Below the pieces are notes generated by a model that did no database searches, was not told the DNA's origin, and worked only from the letters and a program-made list of their open reading frames with translations. The position numbers and the translations under genes are program-made. A stretch of 60,463 bases of DNA, taken from assembly GCA_964351885.1 (NCBI GenBank), contig CAYGPP010000004.1, forward strand, positions 1 to 60,463, given 5' to 3'. This document shows, one piece after another, positions 9,067 to 18,737 of the stretch (positions are counted from its first letter, which is position 1; every line of letters starts with the position of its first letter). This stretch comes from Marinoscillum sp964351885. GTDB taxonomy: Bacteria; Bacteroidota; Bacteroidia; Cytophagales; Cyclobacteriaceae.

Positions 9067-10294
9067 CTCGGTGATACAAGGATATGAGTTGTTTGTAGTG
9101 ATTGATTTTTGAATAATTCATTGAAGATTTTTTTCCCTCTATTATCATGTTATTATAATCGGATTCAGATATTGAAAGGGCTTCTGATATTGAGTTTTGC
9201 AACTCTAATGGATTAGATGGCTCAAACAGAAATCCGTTAACATTATTTTCTATTAACTCTTTCATGCCTCCAATTGCAGAAGCAAGTGGAGGAGTGCCTA
9301 AGAAAAAACTTTCAATTATTCCTAGTCCAAAGCTTTCGTAGCTTTCAGAAGGGAAAATACTAAATCGAGCTTTTTGAATCAATTGGTTAAGATCTTCGCC
9401 ATTTTGGTAACCCAAAAACACGACATTTTCAATTTTCAATTGAGCAACTAATGTTTTGAGCGTTGATTCTTCCGGACCTTCACCTACTATGTGCAGAGAA
9501 GAATTTGGAAATAATGACATGGTATTAATAAGCTGTGTGAGACCCTTTTCTCTAGAGAGCCTTCCAAAATAGATAATGTAATTCGCTTTATTGACTCTCT
9601 TGGGGAGGTCATGTGATGTCGCGAAATTATGGATGGTGCTGATTTTGTTCGCGAGTTTTAACCGAAATTGAAGGTGTTTGCTTTTTGTAAACTCTGAAAC
9701 TGCAATGAAGTGGTTGATGTATGATTCGTATGGAATCAGCCAATCTCTAAAATACGATTCAAGTGCTGACATTGCGCTCAGAGAGATTTGATTTTTGTTG
9801 CATTTTTTTATTAGAGCGTGATGGTACTTTCCTGTACTACATTGCTCACATATTTCTCCCTTCTGATCATATAGGGAGTGAATTGGACAAAGCAACTTGA
9901 AGTCATGCAATGTCATTACAATAGGGATCCGGTGTTTTTTTAGAGTGGTCAAGACAGAAAGGGATAATTCCCCAAAAAAAATGTGTAAATGAGCGATATC
10001 TGGCTTTTCTTCTCGAATCAATTGACTGAGTTGCTTTGCAGATTTTGAAGAGTAGAGATAAGAAAATGCCTGGCCAATTTTTTGTAAAAAGGAAGAATTG
10101 GCGAAATCAGGAGCATTTACAAAGAAAAATGAAGTAGGAGATGGTAAATTTTTGGCATTACAAGTACTGAAATGGCACACTTGGTGACCATGTTCAGATA
10201 GCAGCTCCGAAGTTTCTAAGTACATCCTATCTGAGCCTCCTTTGAGGTAATGATATTTGTTGATTTGTAATACTTTCAATGCGCTATCTGACAT
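9044..10294 (-). CDS. GT4-type glycosyltransferase with Cys cluster
   Basis: This 416-residue GT-B protein carries the N-terminal motif KGGSDRMYLE, the donor-domain motif YFGRLSREKGL and the EX7E-type region SESYESFGLGIIESF. The middle of the N-terminal domain has a cysteine-rich stretch (CPIHSLYDQKGEICEQC followed by KKCNKNQ) that could bind a metal; similar Cys-containing inserts occur in a subset of GT4 enzymes. It is a lone minus-strand gene among plus-strand genes and is divergent from the next gene at 10412, so it must have its own promoter. Confidence 0.87.
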   Translation of the reverse strand: MSDSALKVLQINKYHYLKGGSDRMYLETSELLSEHGHQVCHFSTCNAKNLPSPTSFFFVNAPDFANSSFLQKIGQAFSYLYSSKSAKQLSQLIREEKPDIAHLHIFFGELSLSVLTTLKKHRIPIVMTLHDFKLLCPIHSLYDQKGEICEQCSTGKYHHALIKKCNKNQISLSAMSALESYFRDWLIPYESYINHFIAVSEFTKSKHLQFRLKLANKISTIHNFATSHDLPKRVNKANYIIYFGRLSREKGLTQLINTMSLFPNSSLHIVGEGPEESTLKTLVAQLKIENVVFLGYQNGEDLNQLIQKARFSIFPSESYESFGLGIIESFFLGTPPLASAIGGMKELIENNVNGFLFEPSNPLELQNSISEALSISESDYNNMIIEGKKSSMNYSKINHYKQLISLYHRVIGSYGQ

Positions 10295-10411
10295 GCAATT
10301 ATTTTGAGATGCTACTTTAGCAAAGATGAAAAAACGATAAGATTATTTCGCGTCAAGAATCAATAACTATATTCGTGTATTGGTTTGTTTTTCCATAGAA
10401 ACTAATTATCA

Positions 10412-11530
10412 GTGAAGATAGCAATTATAGGCAGTAGAGGTTACCCGAGTAATTATGGTGGATATGAATCATTCATAAGAGAGGTGTCTGAAAGATTGGC
10501 AAAGATGGGAGTTGACGTGACTGTTTACTGTCATAAGCCATTATTTACTGAGCGACCAAAAGTGCTCAACGGTATTCATCTAGTTTACCTTCCGTCTATC
10601 GAGACTAAAATGTTAAGTCAACTTTCACATTCTTTCCTTTCATTGACTCATGCGAGCATAAGCAGATATGATCTTCTTTTTGTAGTGAATTCTGCAAATG
10701 GACCGTTAGGATGGATTCCAAAATTGTTCGGAAAGAAAACGGTGATCAACGTTGATGGTATGGAATGGCTGAGGCCAAAATGGAGGGGTGCTCCAGCTAA
10801 ATACTTTTTGTTTGCAGCGAAAATGGCTACCAAATTCTATGATTGTTTGGTTAGTGATGCAGATGAAATGAGAAAAGTTTATCTGGAATATTTTGGAGCT
10901 GATTCGGAGGTGATTGCCTATGGGGCACCCAATACCTTATCAGTTAGTGACGATCAACGCATTGCTAAAAGAGGATTAACATCTGGAAAATATTATTTGA
11001 TTGTTGGAAGATTGATTCCTGATAATAATTCTCGAATGATTGCTGAGGGGTTTTTGAAATCTAATTCAGAAAAAAAGCTCGTCATTGTTGGAGGAGTGCC
11101 ATATAAAGATGACTATGTTAATCAGATTATTAAGTTGGCTGAAAAAGATTCGAGATTAATAGTAACTGGACATATAAATGATAGAGAGGAGATTGCAGAG
11201 CTATTTCAAAATTCATATATGTATATCCATGGTCATGAATATGGAGGAACTAACCCGACAATGATTGAAGCATTGGGTTATAAATGTGCTATTATGGCCT
11301 TAAACACGAGATTCAATCAAGAGATGCTGCAAAATGGGCAATATGGTTTATATTTCGAAAAATCTGAAGCGAGTGTTTGTTCCTTAATCAATGAATGGGA
11401 TAATAGGACAGAAATGGTTGCGAAAATGAGAGAGAAAGCCATTTCAGGTGTAACTGAGAAATACAAATGGGATAACGTTTCGAGCCAATACTTCCAACTA
11501 TTTCAAAGAGTCATGAATGAATCAAAATAG
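10412..11530 (+). CDS. DUF1972/GT4 glycosyltransferase (WchF/rhamnosyltransferase-like)
   Basis: This 372-residue protein starts with IIGSRGYPSNYGGYESF, the hallmark of the DUF1972 N-terminal domain found in rhamnosyltransferases such as streptococcal WchF. It continues with the GT4 donor domain (YYLIVGRLIPDNNSRMI, then HEYGGTNPTMIEAL). It probably adds the second sugar of a repeat unit, often rhamnose. It begins with GTG at 10412 and stands alone on the plus strand; the 117 bases upstream are the divergent promoter region shared with the minus-strand glycosyltransferase. Its end overlaps the end of the minus-strand Wzi gene by 9 bases. Confidence 0.86.
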   Translation: MKIAIIGSRGYPSNYGGYESFIREVSERLAKMGVDVTVYCHKPLFTERPKVLNGIHLVYLPSIETKMLSQLSHSFLSLTHASISRYDLLFVVNSANGPLGWIPKLFGKKTVINVDGMEWLRPKWRGAPAKYFLFAAKMATKFYDCLVSDADEMRKVYLEYFGADSEVIAYGAPNTLSVSDDQRIAKRGLTSGKYYLIVGRLIPDNNSRMIAEGFLKSNSEKKLVIVGGVPYKDDYVNQIIKLAEKDSRLIVTGHINDREEIAELFQNSYMYIHGHEYGGTNPTMIEALGYKCAIMALNTRFNQEMLQNGQYGLYFEKSEASVCSLINEWDNRTEMVAKMREKAISGVTEKYKWDNVSSQYFQLFQRVMNESK

Positions 11531-13225
11531 ATACGCAATTTGCATTTGAAGGTTAAAATTGTCTCTATCAAATCTCTGTTCTTCCTCAAAGTAAGGCGCT
11601 TTAACATCGGTTTCCCATTGGTAGTTTAATGCTCGGGTAAAATGAATTTTCCCTGAAACCAATAGCTTTTGAATTTGCCAATTACTTTGAAAGCCTAATG
11701 TGTAATCAACCCAATAGCTTCTAAAATCGCCTCCCATTGTCCCCCAGTAAGTGATGTAATTGAAATCATTATTATGAACCATTCTTTCTAGGTACATGCC
11801 AATTTTATTGAAATGATGAACCCAACTCAATTCCATCAACTGGATATTGCTACCTGGGCCAGCTCTATTTCCAATTATTTGACCGTAGTTGGTATAGCCT
11901 TGAGTAATATTAGGGTGTGTGTACCAACTTTTAGGTTGCGTTAATCTCATCGACACCATGTAATCAGGAGGCTGTTGAATTTGTGTGAATTCTAAATTGA
12001 ATTCGATAAAACGATTGAGTTTTGCCAATGGAATAAGTCGAGTAAAACCAAATATATAGGCCGCATCAAGTTGAGGATTTGTCATTAAATGAGACCATTT
12101 CCAAGATGCATTTTGTCGTCCATATTCAAAATAAAACTCTCCGTGATGACCAGCCCACCTTAGAAATAGTGAGGTGATTTGATCTCTCACCAATGTATCC
12201 TTTCTATGTTGTCCTAAACCAATAGGATCGGTAATTAGAGGCAAAAAATCCTGATATTTTTTTGCTGTTGACTTGTATTGCTGAATACTAGCATTCAAAC
12301 CAATAAAAAGTCCGTTAACCCATTTAGGTTGATAAACAAAAGAAATTCCATTGATCAATCGATCTTCTTCTAATTTGGGTGCGAACAATTTGGTGCCTCG
12401 AAAATCTTTGGCAGTATCTGGAGGAAAGAACCCGGAATTTTTGAGCGTACCATAAATCATCTCCAATTCTATGCTCCCTAAAGGTGTAATTACTGGTTGA
12501 GTGGTGTGAAATGTAAAATGAGGAATGCTACGTGCATTGTTGGTCATAACCAATGCATTATATTTTCCTGGTCCCCACCATAGATGCTCAGTTGAAAATC
12601 CAAACCCGAAATTTCCGAAATTTACTTTCAAATGAGATTGGCCTAGAGAGATTTGTTGAATTTTATCGGAACCAAAAGATTCGGGAGTATCTACAATATT
12701 CCACCATCGATACATCGATCTCCAGCGATTTGAATTTGGCCAAATAATTTCAATATCTGGCTCTTGCTGCGGAAAACCTGAATAAGGTTTATTTTGAGCA
12801 TAGAACCACTCAGGTTGTAGTTGCAGTTGTAATGGCCCTAATTTTCCAAAAACACCCATGCCTCCAATCAATTGACCACCTGTGGCGGGTATCATGCTCG
12901 AATTATAATTAGAGAATGGAAATCGGCTATTGTATTCATAGCTGATATGCATCGGTAACAAACTTAGTTGAGCGAGATCATTATGGGTCGTTAATAGAGT
13001 GTAAGCGATGTTGAATGAGCTATCAGCAGGAATAACCACTGGCTTAATAATAAGTGATTGATCTTGATTCAAATTTTCAGACAATTGAAAACGTCGAATA
13101 TTTTCGTCCAAAACCGGGAAATTGATTGAGATATTTTGAGCAGAAAGGTTGGTTAATCCTATAGCAGAACAATAGACGATCAGTAGAATAAGGAATTTGT
13201 TTGGAAACTGCCAAAACCACTTCAT
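11522..13225 (-). CDS. Wzi-family capsule assembly outer-membrane protein, copy A
   Basis: This 567-residue protein has an N-terminal signal peptide (FLILLIVYCSAIGLTNLSAQ) and a beta-rich body matching the capsule-assembly Wzi family. It contains the conserved LWWGPGKYNALVMTNN segment and the RAGPGSNIQLMELSW segment, and it ends in a strand with a terminal Phe typical of outer-membrane barrels. Escherichia coli Wzi helps attach or organise capsule at the cell surface; the same role is inferred here. The start codon overlaps the flippase stop by 4 bases. A paralogue with the same landmarks lies at 14492-16147. Confidence 0.85.
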   Translation of the reverse strand: MKWFWQFPNKFLILLIVYCSAIGLTNLSAQNISINFPVLDENIRRFQLSENLNQDQSLIIKPVVIPADSSFNIAYTLLTTHNDLAQLSLLPMHISYEYNSRFPFSNYNSSMIPATGGQLIGGMGVFGKLGPLQLQLQPEWFYAQNKPYSGFPQQEPDIEIIWPNSNRWRSMYRWWNIVDTPESFGSDKIQQISLGQSHLKVNFGNFGFGFSTEHLWWGPGKYNALVMTNNARSIPHFTFHTTQPVITPLGSIELEMIYGTLKNSGFFPPDTAKDFRGTKLFAPKLEEDRLINGISFVYQPKWVNGLFIGLNASIQQYKSTAKKYQDFLPLITDPIGLGQHRKDTLVRDQITSLFLRWAGHHGEFYFEYGRQNASWKWSHLMTNPQLDAAYIFGFTRLIPLAKLNRFIEFNLEFTQIQQPPDYMVSMRLTQPKSWYTHPNITQGYTNYGQIIGNRAGPGSNIQLMELSWVHHFNKIGMYLERMVHNNDFNYITYWGTMGGDFRSYWVDYTLGFQSNWQIQKLLVSGKIHFTRALNYQWETDVKAPYFEEEQRFDRDNFNLQMQIAYLF

Positions 13226-14478
13226 ACTGTCGAATTTTTTGATAAAAAATATTTTCTTAAAGCGATGAATCCCATGAGTGCAGTCAATATTTCAGTAATA
13301 AATATAGCAATGATAAGACCTTGAAATCCTAAATATAGTCCTAGGGTAATACCCAAAACAACTATGGAAATAGCTGAGGCAGCACTATATTTTAAGTAAA
13401 TATGCTGAATATCAAAGGATACAATAATCAAACTAATTGGCAAGTTTATTAAAAGTCCAATTGGGATTATGGCTATTAGGAGTACCTCAAATTTTATTTG
13501 AGTTGCATGAATCTCTTCAGATAATACAGCAATCAAGTCCGCTCCAATAAAAGCAAATACTAATGCACTTAATAGCACTAATAGTGTCAAAGAGGGCATG
13601 TATTTAAAAAAGAATTTTTTTACCAGCAGTTGGCCATTGAACGCTACGCATAAACTGCAGATTCGTGGATATAAAGAGTTATATATGACAATAAACGCAC
13701 TAACAATAGCTAAAATCACTTTATCTAGGACGCTATATAGTCCCAAATTTTCACCTGTGAGAATTAGACCTCCAATAATGATTGGTGCATTTCTATGGAC
13801 GGAACTTAAAAAGTTGGCAAGAAAAATATGAGAATTTTTACCAATAAAAGTGATTGATTTTTGAACAGGAATCCAGATGATGCGATAATCATATTTTTTA
13901 ATAATCGTGAATATTGCTAAAATTCCGAAAATCGTCATTGAAGCACCATTCCAAAAATTGACGAATTGATAATCTTCAGTTGAGTTGATCAAATACCACA
14001 CAGCAAGAAAATAGAACACTCTGGATAAAAAGTGAAATAAGGATTGAAACTGATTTTTTTCTTTACCAATGAAGAACCAATTGGGTGTAAAGGATTGCCC
14101 TAAAACAATCATAAAACTGAATATCATCAGATAAAATTCTTCTCTATAAGTTGAAACAGAGGAGATCAGAATAACGCTGGAAATTACGCATGGGATGAGC
14201 AGCAGTAGTCTTGCGTTAATCAAGCGAGAAACAGTAATAGCTTCTTCTCTTTTGGTGCTTGCAACACTAATTAGTCTTGGTCCAGTTATATTAAAGCCAA
14301 ATTCTCCTATGGAGAAAATGACTAGCATCACTCCCATGGCCATGGAGACTTTACCGTATTGTTCAATTCCAATTTTATTCAATAGGATTGGAATGATGAT
14401 AAAGGGCATTGAATAATTAATGACCTGTACTACACCAAGGAAGAAGATGTTTTTGTGAATTTGATAGCGGCTTCTCAA
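13222..14478 (-). CDS. wzx: Wzx-like O-antigen/polysaccharide flippase, copy 1
   Basis: This 418-residue, highly hydrophobic protein has about twelve membrane segments and the N-terminal pattern of polysaccharide flippases (INYSMPFIIIPILLNKIGIEQYGKVSMAMG). It should flip an undecaprenyl-linked repeat unit across the inner membrane. It is sandwiched between two Wzi-type genes on the minus strand: 13 bases after the upstream Wzi gene and overlapping the downstream one by 4 bases. The start appears to be TTG at 14478, since the first in-frame ATG would delete the first membrane segment. Confidence 0.88.
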   Translation of the reverse strand: MRSRYQIHKNIFFLGVVQVINYSMPFIIIPILLNKIGIEQYGKVSMAMGVMLVIFSIGEFGFNITGPRLISVASTKREEAITVSRLINARLLLLIPCVISSVILISSVSTYREEFYLMIFSFMIVLGQSFTPNWFFIGKEKNQFQSLFHFLSRVFYFLAVWYLINSTEDYQFVNFWNGASMTIFGILAIFTIIKKYDYRIIWIPVQKSITFIGKNSHIFLANFLSSVHRNAPIIIGGLILTGENLGLYSVLDKVILAIVSAFIVIYNSLYPRICSLCVAFNGQLLVKKFFFKYMPSLTLLVLLSALVFAFIGADLIAVLSEEIHATQIKFEVLLIAIIPIGLLINLPISLIIVSFDIQHIYLKYSAASAISIVVLGITLGLYLGFQGLIIAIFITEILTALMGFIALRKYFLSKNSTV

Positions 14479-14491
14479 GTGGTATATGAGA

Positions 14492-16147
14492 TTAGAAAGT
14501 GTAGGTGCTTTTTAACGAAAAATGAAAATTCGATCTCTCTTGATCGTATGTCCATTGATAATTTCTGCTTTTTATCCATTGTGATTGAGCGTCGAGCATG
14601 AGATGTTTCCAATTCCAAACACAAAGAATTCCAATACTTGTATCAATCCAATTACCATCTTTTTGAGTGTCGGCAAAATCAAATGCTTTAAAGTAAAAAT
14701 CATTGTCATTAGCTAATCGTTCAAATTGGACTCCGATTTTTTTAAGACCATTTATCCAGCTAACTTCTATATTTTGAATATTGCTACCTGGTTGAATGCC
14801 AGCTCCCAGAATCTCCCCATAATGCGTATACCCATGTCGGTTTTTTCCATTCTGGTACCATTTAGGTTCATCACGTAATGTGCCAGTCTTTGAGAGTTCT
14901 AAATGAGTTGTTTCAAACCCTATTTTAATGAATTGGTTGTGATCAGCCAATGCGATGAGTTTACTAAGACCGACTAAATAAGACCGACTATGCTCAGGAG
15001 AAAGCAGTGCGTCTCTGAGGTTCCAAGATGCGTCCGCTTTTCCAAATTCAAAGTAGATTTCGCTTTTAGTAGATAACCAAAGCCACCTTGCATAAAGAGA
15101 TAAAATTTGATCTTTACTGCCATCTTTAGTTTTCAAGTCATTCTTACGAAATAAATTATCAAGTACCGGAAAATATTTTCCAGTACTTTTTATACTATCA
15201 GCATAATTCTGAATCACCCTTGAGCCACCTAAAAAGAGTCCGGGTACCCATTTTGGTTGATATGAAAAAGTAATTCCGTTTATATATCTCCAATCATCAA
15301 CTTTTCGCCAAGCCCATGGGTTGCTCTTTCCAATTCTTCGGGTCGGGACGGGAGGATCAATATCAGAATTGTCAAGGCGACCAGCTATTATTTGACCTTC
15401 AAGACTTCCAATTGGTGTTTTAATTGGGCTCGAAGTATTTAAAGTAAAATGATAAAATCCTCTGGGATTATTTGTCATTACCAGCCCATGGTGCTGACCT
15501 GGACCCCACCACAAGTTTTCACTTGATATGCCAATTGAAGCCAATTTATAATTTAATCTAACGCTTGATTGCCCAGGGAGAAATTTCGAGGAAGGGTCTT
15601 CACCATAAGATTCTGGTAAATCGATTCTATTCCATCCCTGATCATATTTTTTACTCCAAATATCATTTGGATGTGAATCAGGAAAACCTTCATAGACTTG
15701 ATTTTGGGTATAAACCCACTCTGGTTTCATTTGAATAGCGATCGGACCGGCTCTCAAAAAAATTCCTGCACTAAAGAGGGTTTGCCCCCCCCTACTTCTC
15801 ACCATTGATCCATTGTTGGATCCATAAGGATATTTGCTGTTGTACTCAAAATTGAACTGCGTAGGAAGTAAAGAGACTTCTAACCCTTTAACATCGTCTT
15901 TGAAGAGCGTGGATTTGGCATAGCGAGAGACAGTAGAGTCAAATGCTTCAATGCGGATAGGTTTCAGATGGAAGGATATGGTAGAGTCAATTTTCCCTTT
16001 GAGTTGTTCACGCCTAGCATAATCATATAAACCAGCATCAATTAACGAGAGCGATTGAGAGGTAGCTTTAGTTAAGGGGAAAAATATTAATTGGCAGCTA
16101 AAGAAGATTGTTATTACAATCTTTTTGAATTGGATTTGGAGACGCAT
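14492..16147 (-). CDS. Wzi-family capsule assembly outer-membrane protein, copy B
   Basis: This 551-residue paralogue of the protein at 11522-13225 has an N-terminal hydrophobic export signal (residues about 8-30), LLPTQFNFEYNSKYP, LWWGPGQHHGLVMTNN and GAGIQPGSNIQNIEVSW at equivalent positions, and a C-terminal aromatic strand. Having two Wzi-type proteins suggests either two polymers or a hetero-assembly at the outer membrane. It is the first gene of the three-gene minus-strand unit and is divergent from the export gene at 16245, so a promoter must lie in the 97-base gap between them. Confidence 0.85.
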   Translation of the reverse strand: MRLQIQFKKIVITIFFSCQLIFFPLTKATSQSLSLIDAGLYDYARREQLKGKIDSTISFHLKPIRIEAFDSTVSRYAKSTLFKDDVKGLEVSLLPTQFNFEYNSKYPYGSNNGSMVRSRGGQTLFSAGIFLRAGPIAIQMKPEWVYTQNQVYEGFPDSHPNDIWSKKYDQGWNRIDLPESYGEDPSSKFLPGQSSVRLNYKLASIGISSENLWWGPGQHHGLVMTNNPRGFYHFTLNTSSPIKTPIGSLEGQIIAGRLDNSDIDPPVPTRRIGKSNPWAWRKVDDWRYINGITFSYQPKWVPGLFLGGSRVIQNYADSIKSTGKYFPVLDNLFRKNDLKTKDGSKDQILSLYARWLWLSTKSEIYFEFGKADASWNLRDALLSPEHSRSYLVGLSKLIALADHNQFIKIGFETTHLELSKTGTLRDEPKWYQNGKNRHGYTHYGEILGAGIQPGSNIQNIEVSWINGLKKIGVQFERLANDNDFYFKAFDFADTQKDGNWIDTSIGILCVWNWKHLMLDAQSQWIKSRNYQWTYDQERSNFHFSLKSTYTF

Positions 16148-16195
16148 AATTGACTCAAAAATAGAACAAATTCGAACAAACTAATTGCCATTATA

Positions 16196-16203
16196 TAACT
16201 TCG
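16196..16203 (+). promoter_or_regulatory. possible Bacteroidota -7 promoter box
   Basis: TAACTTCG differs by one base from the TAnnTTTG -7 consensus of Bacteroidota and lies 41 bases before the export gene start, in a divergent intergenic gap. No clear -33 TTTG is at the standard distance, so support is partial. Confidence 0.3.
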
Positions 16204-16244
16204 CATAATTATCCTAAAAAGCGTATTACAAGAACAATAATTTA

Positions 16245-18728
16245 ATGAATATACGGATTTTGATATTAGCTACTTTTTTGTCATTGGCTGCTGCTTCTTT
16301 GCTGCATGGACAAGAAAGTGTGGATTTGAACAATTTGTCTAGTATAAATATCGATGAACTGTCTGATGCGCAAATTCAAAGTTTTTTAAAGAAGGTTGAA
16401 AACTCTGGGTATTCGCAAGACCAGCTTCAGTTGCTTGCTAAAGCTAAAGGCATGTCAGCGAGTCAGATGAATAAATTAGAAAGGCGAATAAAGGCACTGC
16501 AGTCAAGTGATGGCAATAAGATCGAGAATAATTTAAATAGGGTTGATCTTCTTAGAAATCAGTTATCAAATTCTTTTTCAGCTAGTGCTGCGGATCCTTT
16601 TTTATCCATTGTTTCCAGAGATTCATTGATTGGAAGCGGTAATGATTTTGGTGTTTTTGGGAGGAGGTATTTCACTGGAGAAATTCCAATTTTTCAACCT
16701 TCATTAAATGGCCCAACCCCCGAAAATTATACATTAGGGCCTGGAGATGAGTTAATTATTGATGTGTGGGGTGCATTCGAATATAGCTATCAGTTGATAG
16801 TTTCCCCTGAAGGTTACATAAGAATTCCAGACGTAGGACCAGTCCAAGTAGCGGGCCTTCAGTTTAACAAAGCATCTCAAAAAATTGAAAACCGGTTAAG
16901 AAAAATTTACAGTAGCCTAGGGGATAACGCATTTGTGGATATAAGTTTAGGTGGAATTAAGTCGATCAATGTTCATGTTGTCGGGGAAGTATCCAAACCA
17001 GGCACTTACACCACGCATTCTTTTTCAACTGCTTTGAATTTACTTTATTTAGCTGGAGGGCCTACTCTAGAAGGATCCCTTCGGGAAATCGAGATATATA
17101 GGAATGGCCAGCGGTTAAGTACAATAGATGGGTATAAATTTTTATTGCACGGGGAGGATCAAACTCAACGTTTAGCAGATGGAGATGTAGTTTTAGTTAA
17201 ACCTTATCTTTATCATGTTGAAATAAGAGGGGAAGTAAAACGTCCGTCAATTTATGAATTAAGAGAAGGTGAAAGCTTAATTGAGTTAATAGATTTTGCG
17301 GGGGGATTTACTGGAGAGGCTTATCGAAGGGTCATTTCTTTAAGAAGAATTTCTAACGGTTTTAAGTCGGTTTCCACGATCAAAGAAGAACATTTTGGAG
17401 ATTTTCCATTACAAGACGCTGATCAATTAGAGATCAAAAAGGTCTCAAATTTTTATACTAACAGAGTTGCAATACAAGGAGCAATATTTCAGCCAGGGGA
17501 ATTTGAACTAACTGATTCTTTATCTCTATATAAATTGATTGATTTGGCAGGTGGGCTAAGAGGTGACGCGCTATATGGAAGAGCCGTAATTTACAGAAGG
17601 AATTCTGACTATACTCTCGCTAGTACTTCAATTAATTTGGAAGGAATAGCGGAAAACTCTTGGGTCGATGATGTAAATCTCCAAAATGAAGATTTAGTCA
17701 TTATTGAATCTGTAAACGAAATAAAAGAGAGACCATTCGTGCAGATTGAGGGTGAAGTTATTAGGCCAGGGAAATATCCATTTGTAGAAGGCCAAACCAT
17801 AGAAGAACTCATCTTATTGGCAGGCGGAATGAAAGAAACGGCCTTAAAATCAAAAGCTGAAGTTGCAAGGAGATTAATCGATTCAAAGAAGAGTGATGAA
17901 AAAGGAGCTATTTCTAAACTTTTTGAGATAGAGATTAATTCGAATTTGGCCTTTGATTCTAGTGCTTCTACTTTTTCTTTATTACCATTTGATTTTATCT
18001 CGATAAGAAAAAATCCATTTTATAAGAAGCAGTCCAAAATAGAATTGAGTGGGGAGATTATTTATCCAGGAGTGTATGTTTTGCGAGAAAAAGGAGAACG
18101 TATTTCGGATTTGGTAGGAAGAGCTGGAGGGCTTACTGATTTTGCTTTTGTTAATGGAGCTACATTGGTTAGAAATTCTGAATATTTTACTAATCAAGAT
18201 GATGATTCTGGAGAGCAGCAAACAGCTAAAGTAAAGCGGGATGAATTATTAACAATTTTTAAAAGAGATACAATTACTAGCAAAGATGAAATAGCACTCA
18301 GGAAGAGAGAAATTGTTGGCATTGAACTGGATAAGATTCTTGCATCACCAGGGTCTGAATATGATCTAATATTAAAGGAGGGTGATATTTTAAATATTCC
18401 TACTCAGCTTCAGACAGTTCGAATTCGTGGCGAGGTTTTGCATCCTGGGAATGTCAGATTTGGTCAAAACTTCAGCTTTAAAGAATTTATCTCTCAGGCC
18501 GGGGGATTTAAAGATGAGGCGCGAGTAAAAAAGAGTTATGTGATATTTGCAAATGGGACAGCAGAAAGAACTAAGAGTTTTTTGTGGATCAAGATTTATC
18601 CAAAAATTCAGCCTGGCTCAGAAGTAATAATACCAACAAGGCGAGAACGCAGAAAATTATCACCTCAGGAAGTATTAGGTATGACAACAGGTATAGCATC
18701 GTTGGCATTAATTTTTACAAGATTTTAA
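16245..18728 (+). CDS. SLBB-domain polysaccharide export protein (Wza-like)
   Basis: This 827-residue protein has a signal peptide (residues 1-23), a polysaccharide-export domain (about 161-236, starting YTLGPGDEL) and six SLBB-type repeats near residues 241-290, 324-370, 406-452, 497-543, 597-643 and 723-770. Each repeat has a GE(V/I)xxPGxY-like strand and an AGG turn. A single C-terminal hydrophobic segment follows (about 811-827). It should form the periplasmic and outer-membrane channel for the polymer. E. coli Wza has far fewer repeats and is much shorter, so this is the long Bacteroidota form. The Wzz-like gene follows 9 bases later. Confidence 0.92.
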   Translation: MNIRILILATFLSLAAASLLHGQESVDLNNLSSINIDELSDAQIQSFLKKVENSGYSQDQLQLLAKAKGMSASQMNKLERRIKALQSSDGNKIENNLNRVDLLRNQLSNSFSASAADPFLSIVSRDSLIGSGNDFGVFGRRYFTGEIPIFQPSLNGPTPENYTLGPGDELIIDVWGAFEYSYQLIVSPEGYIRIPDVGPVQVAGLQFNKASQKIENRLRKIYSSLGDNAFVDISLGGIKSINVHVVGEVSKPGTYTTHSFSTALNLLYLAGGPTLEGSLREIEIYRNGQRLSTIDGYKFLLHGEDQTQRLADGDVVLVKPYLYHVEIRGEVKRPSIYELREGESLIELIDFAGGFTGEAYRRVISLRRISNGFKSVSTIKEEHFGDFPLQDADQLEIKKVSNFYTNRVAIQGAIFQPGEFELTDSLSLYKLIDLAGGLRGDALYGRAVIYRRNSDYTLASTSINLEGIAENSWVDDVNLQNEDLVIIESVNEIKERPFVQIEGEVIRPGKYPFVEGQTIEELILLAGGMKETALKSKAEVARRLIDSKKSDEKGAISKLFEIEINSNLAFDSSASTFSLLPFDFISIRKNPFYKKQSKIELSGEIIYPGVYVLREKGERISDLVGRAGGLTDFAFVNGATLVRNSEYFTNQDDDSGEQQTAKVKRDELLTIFKRDTITSKDEIALRKREIVGIELDKILASPGSEYDLILKEGDILNIPTQLQTVRIRGEVLHPGNVRFGQNFSFKEFISQAGGFKDEARVKKSYVIFANGTAERTKSFLWIKIYPKIQPGSEVIIPTRRERRKLSPQEVLGMTTGIASLALIFTRF

Positions 18729-18737
18729 ATTTTCTTC

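Noticed and set aside
16245..18728. The C-terminal hydrophobic segment of the Wza-like protein considered as an exosortase sorting tag.
   Set aside because: It lacks a preceding sorting motif and a basic terminal cluster, and similar tails are normal in long SLBB export proteins.
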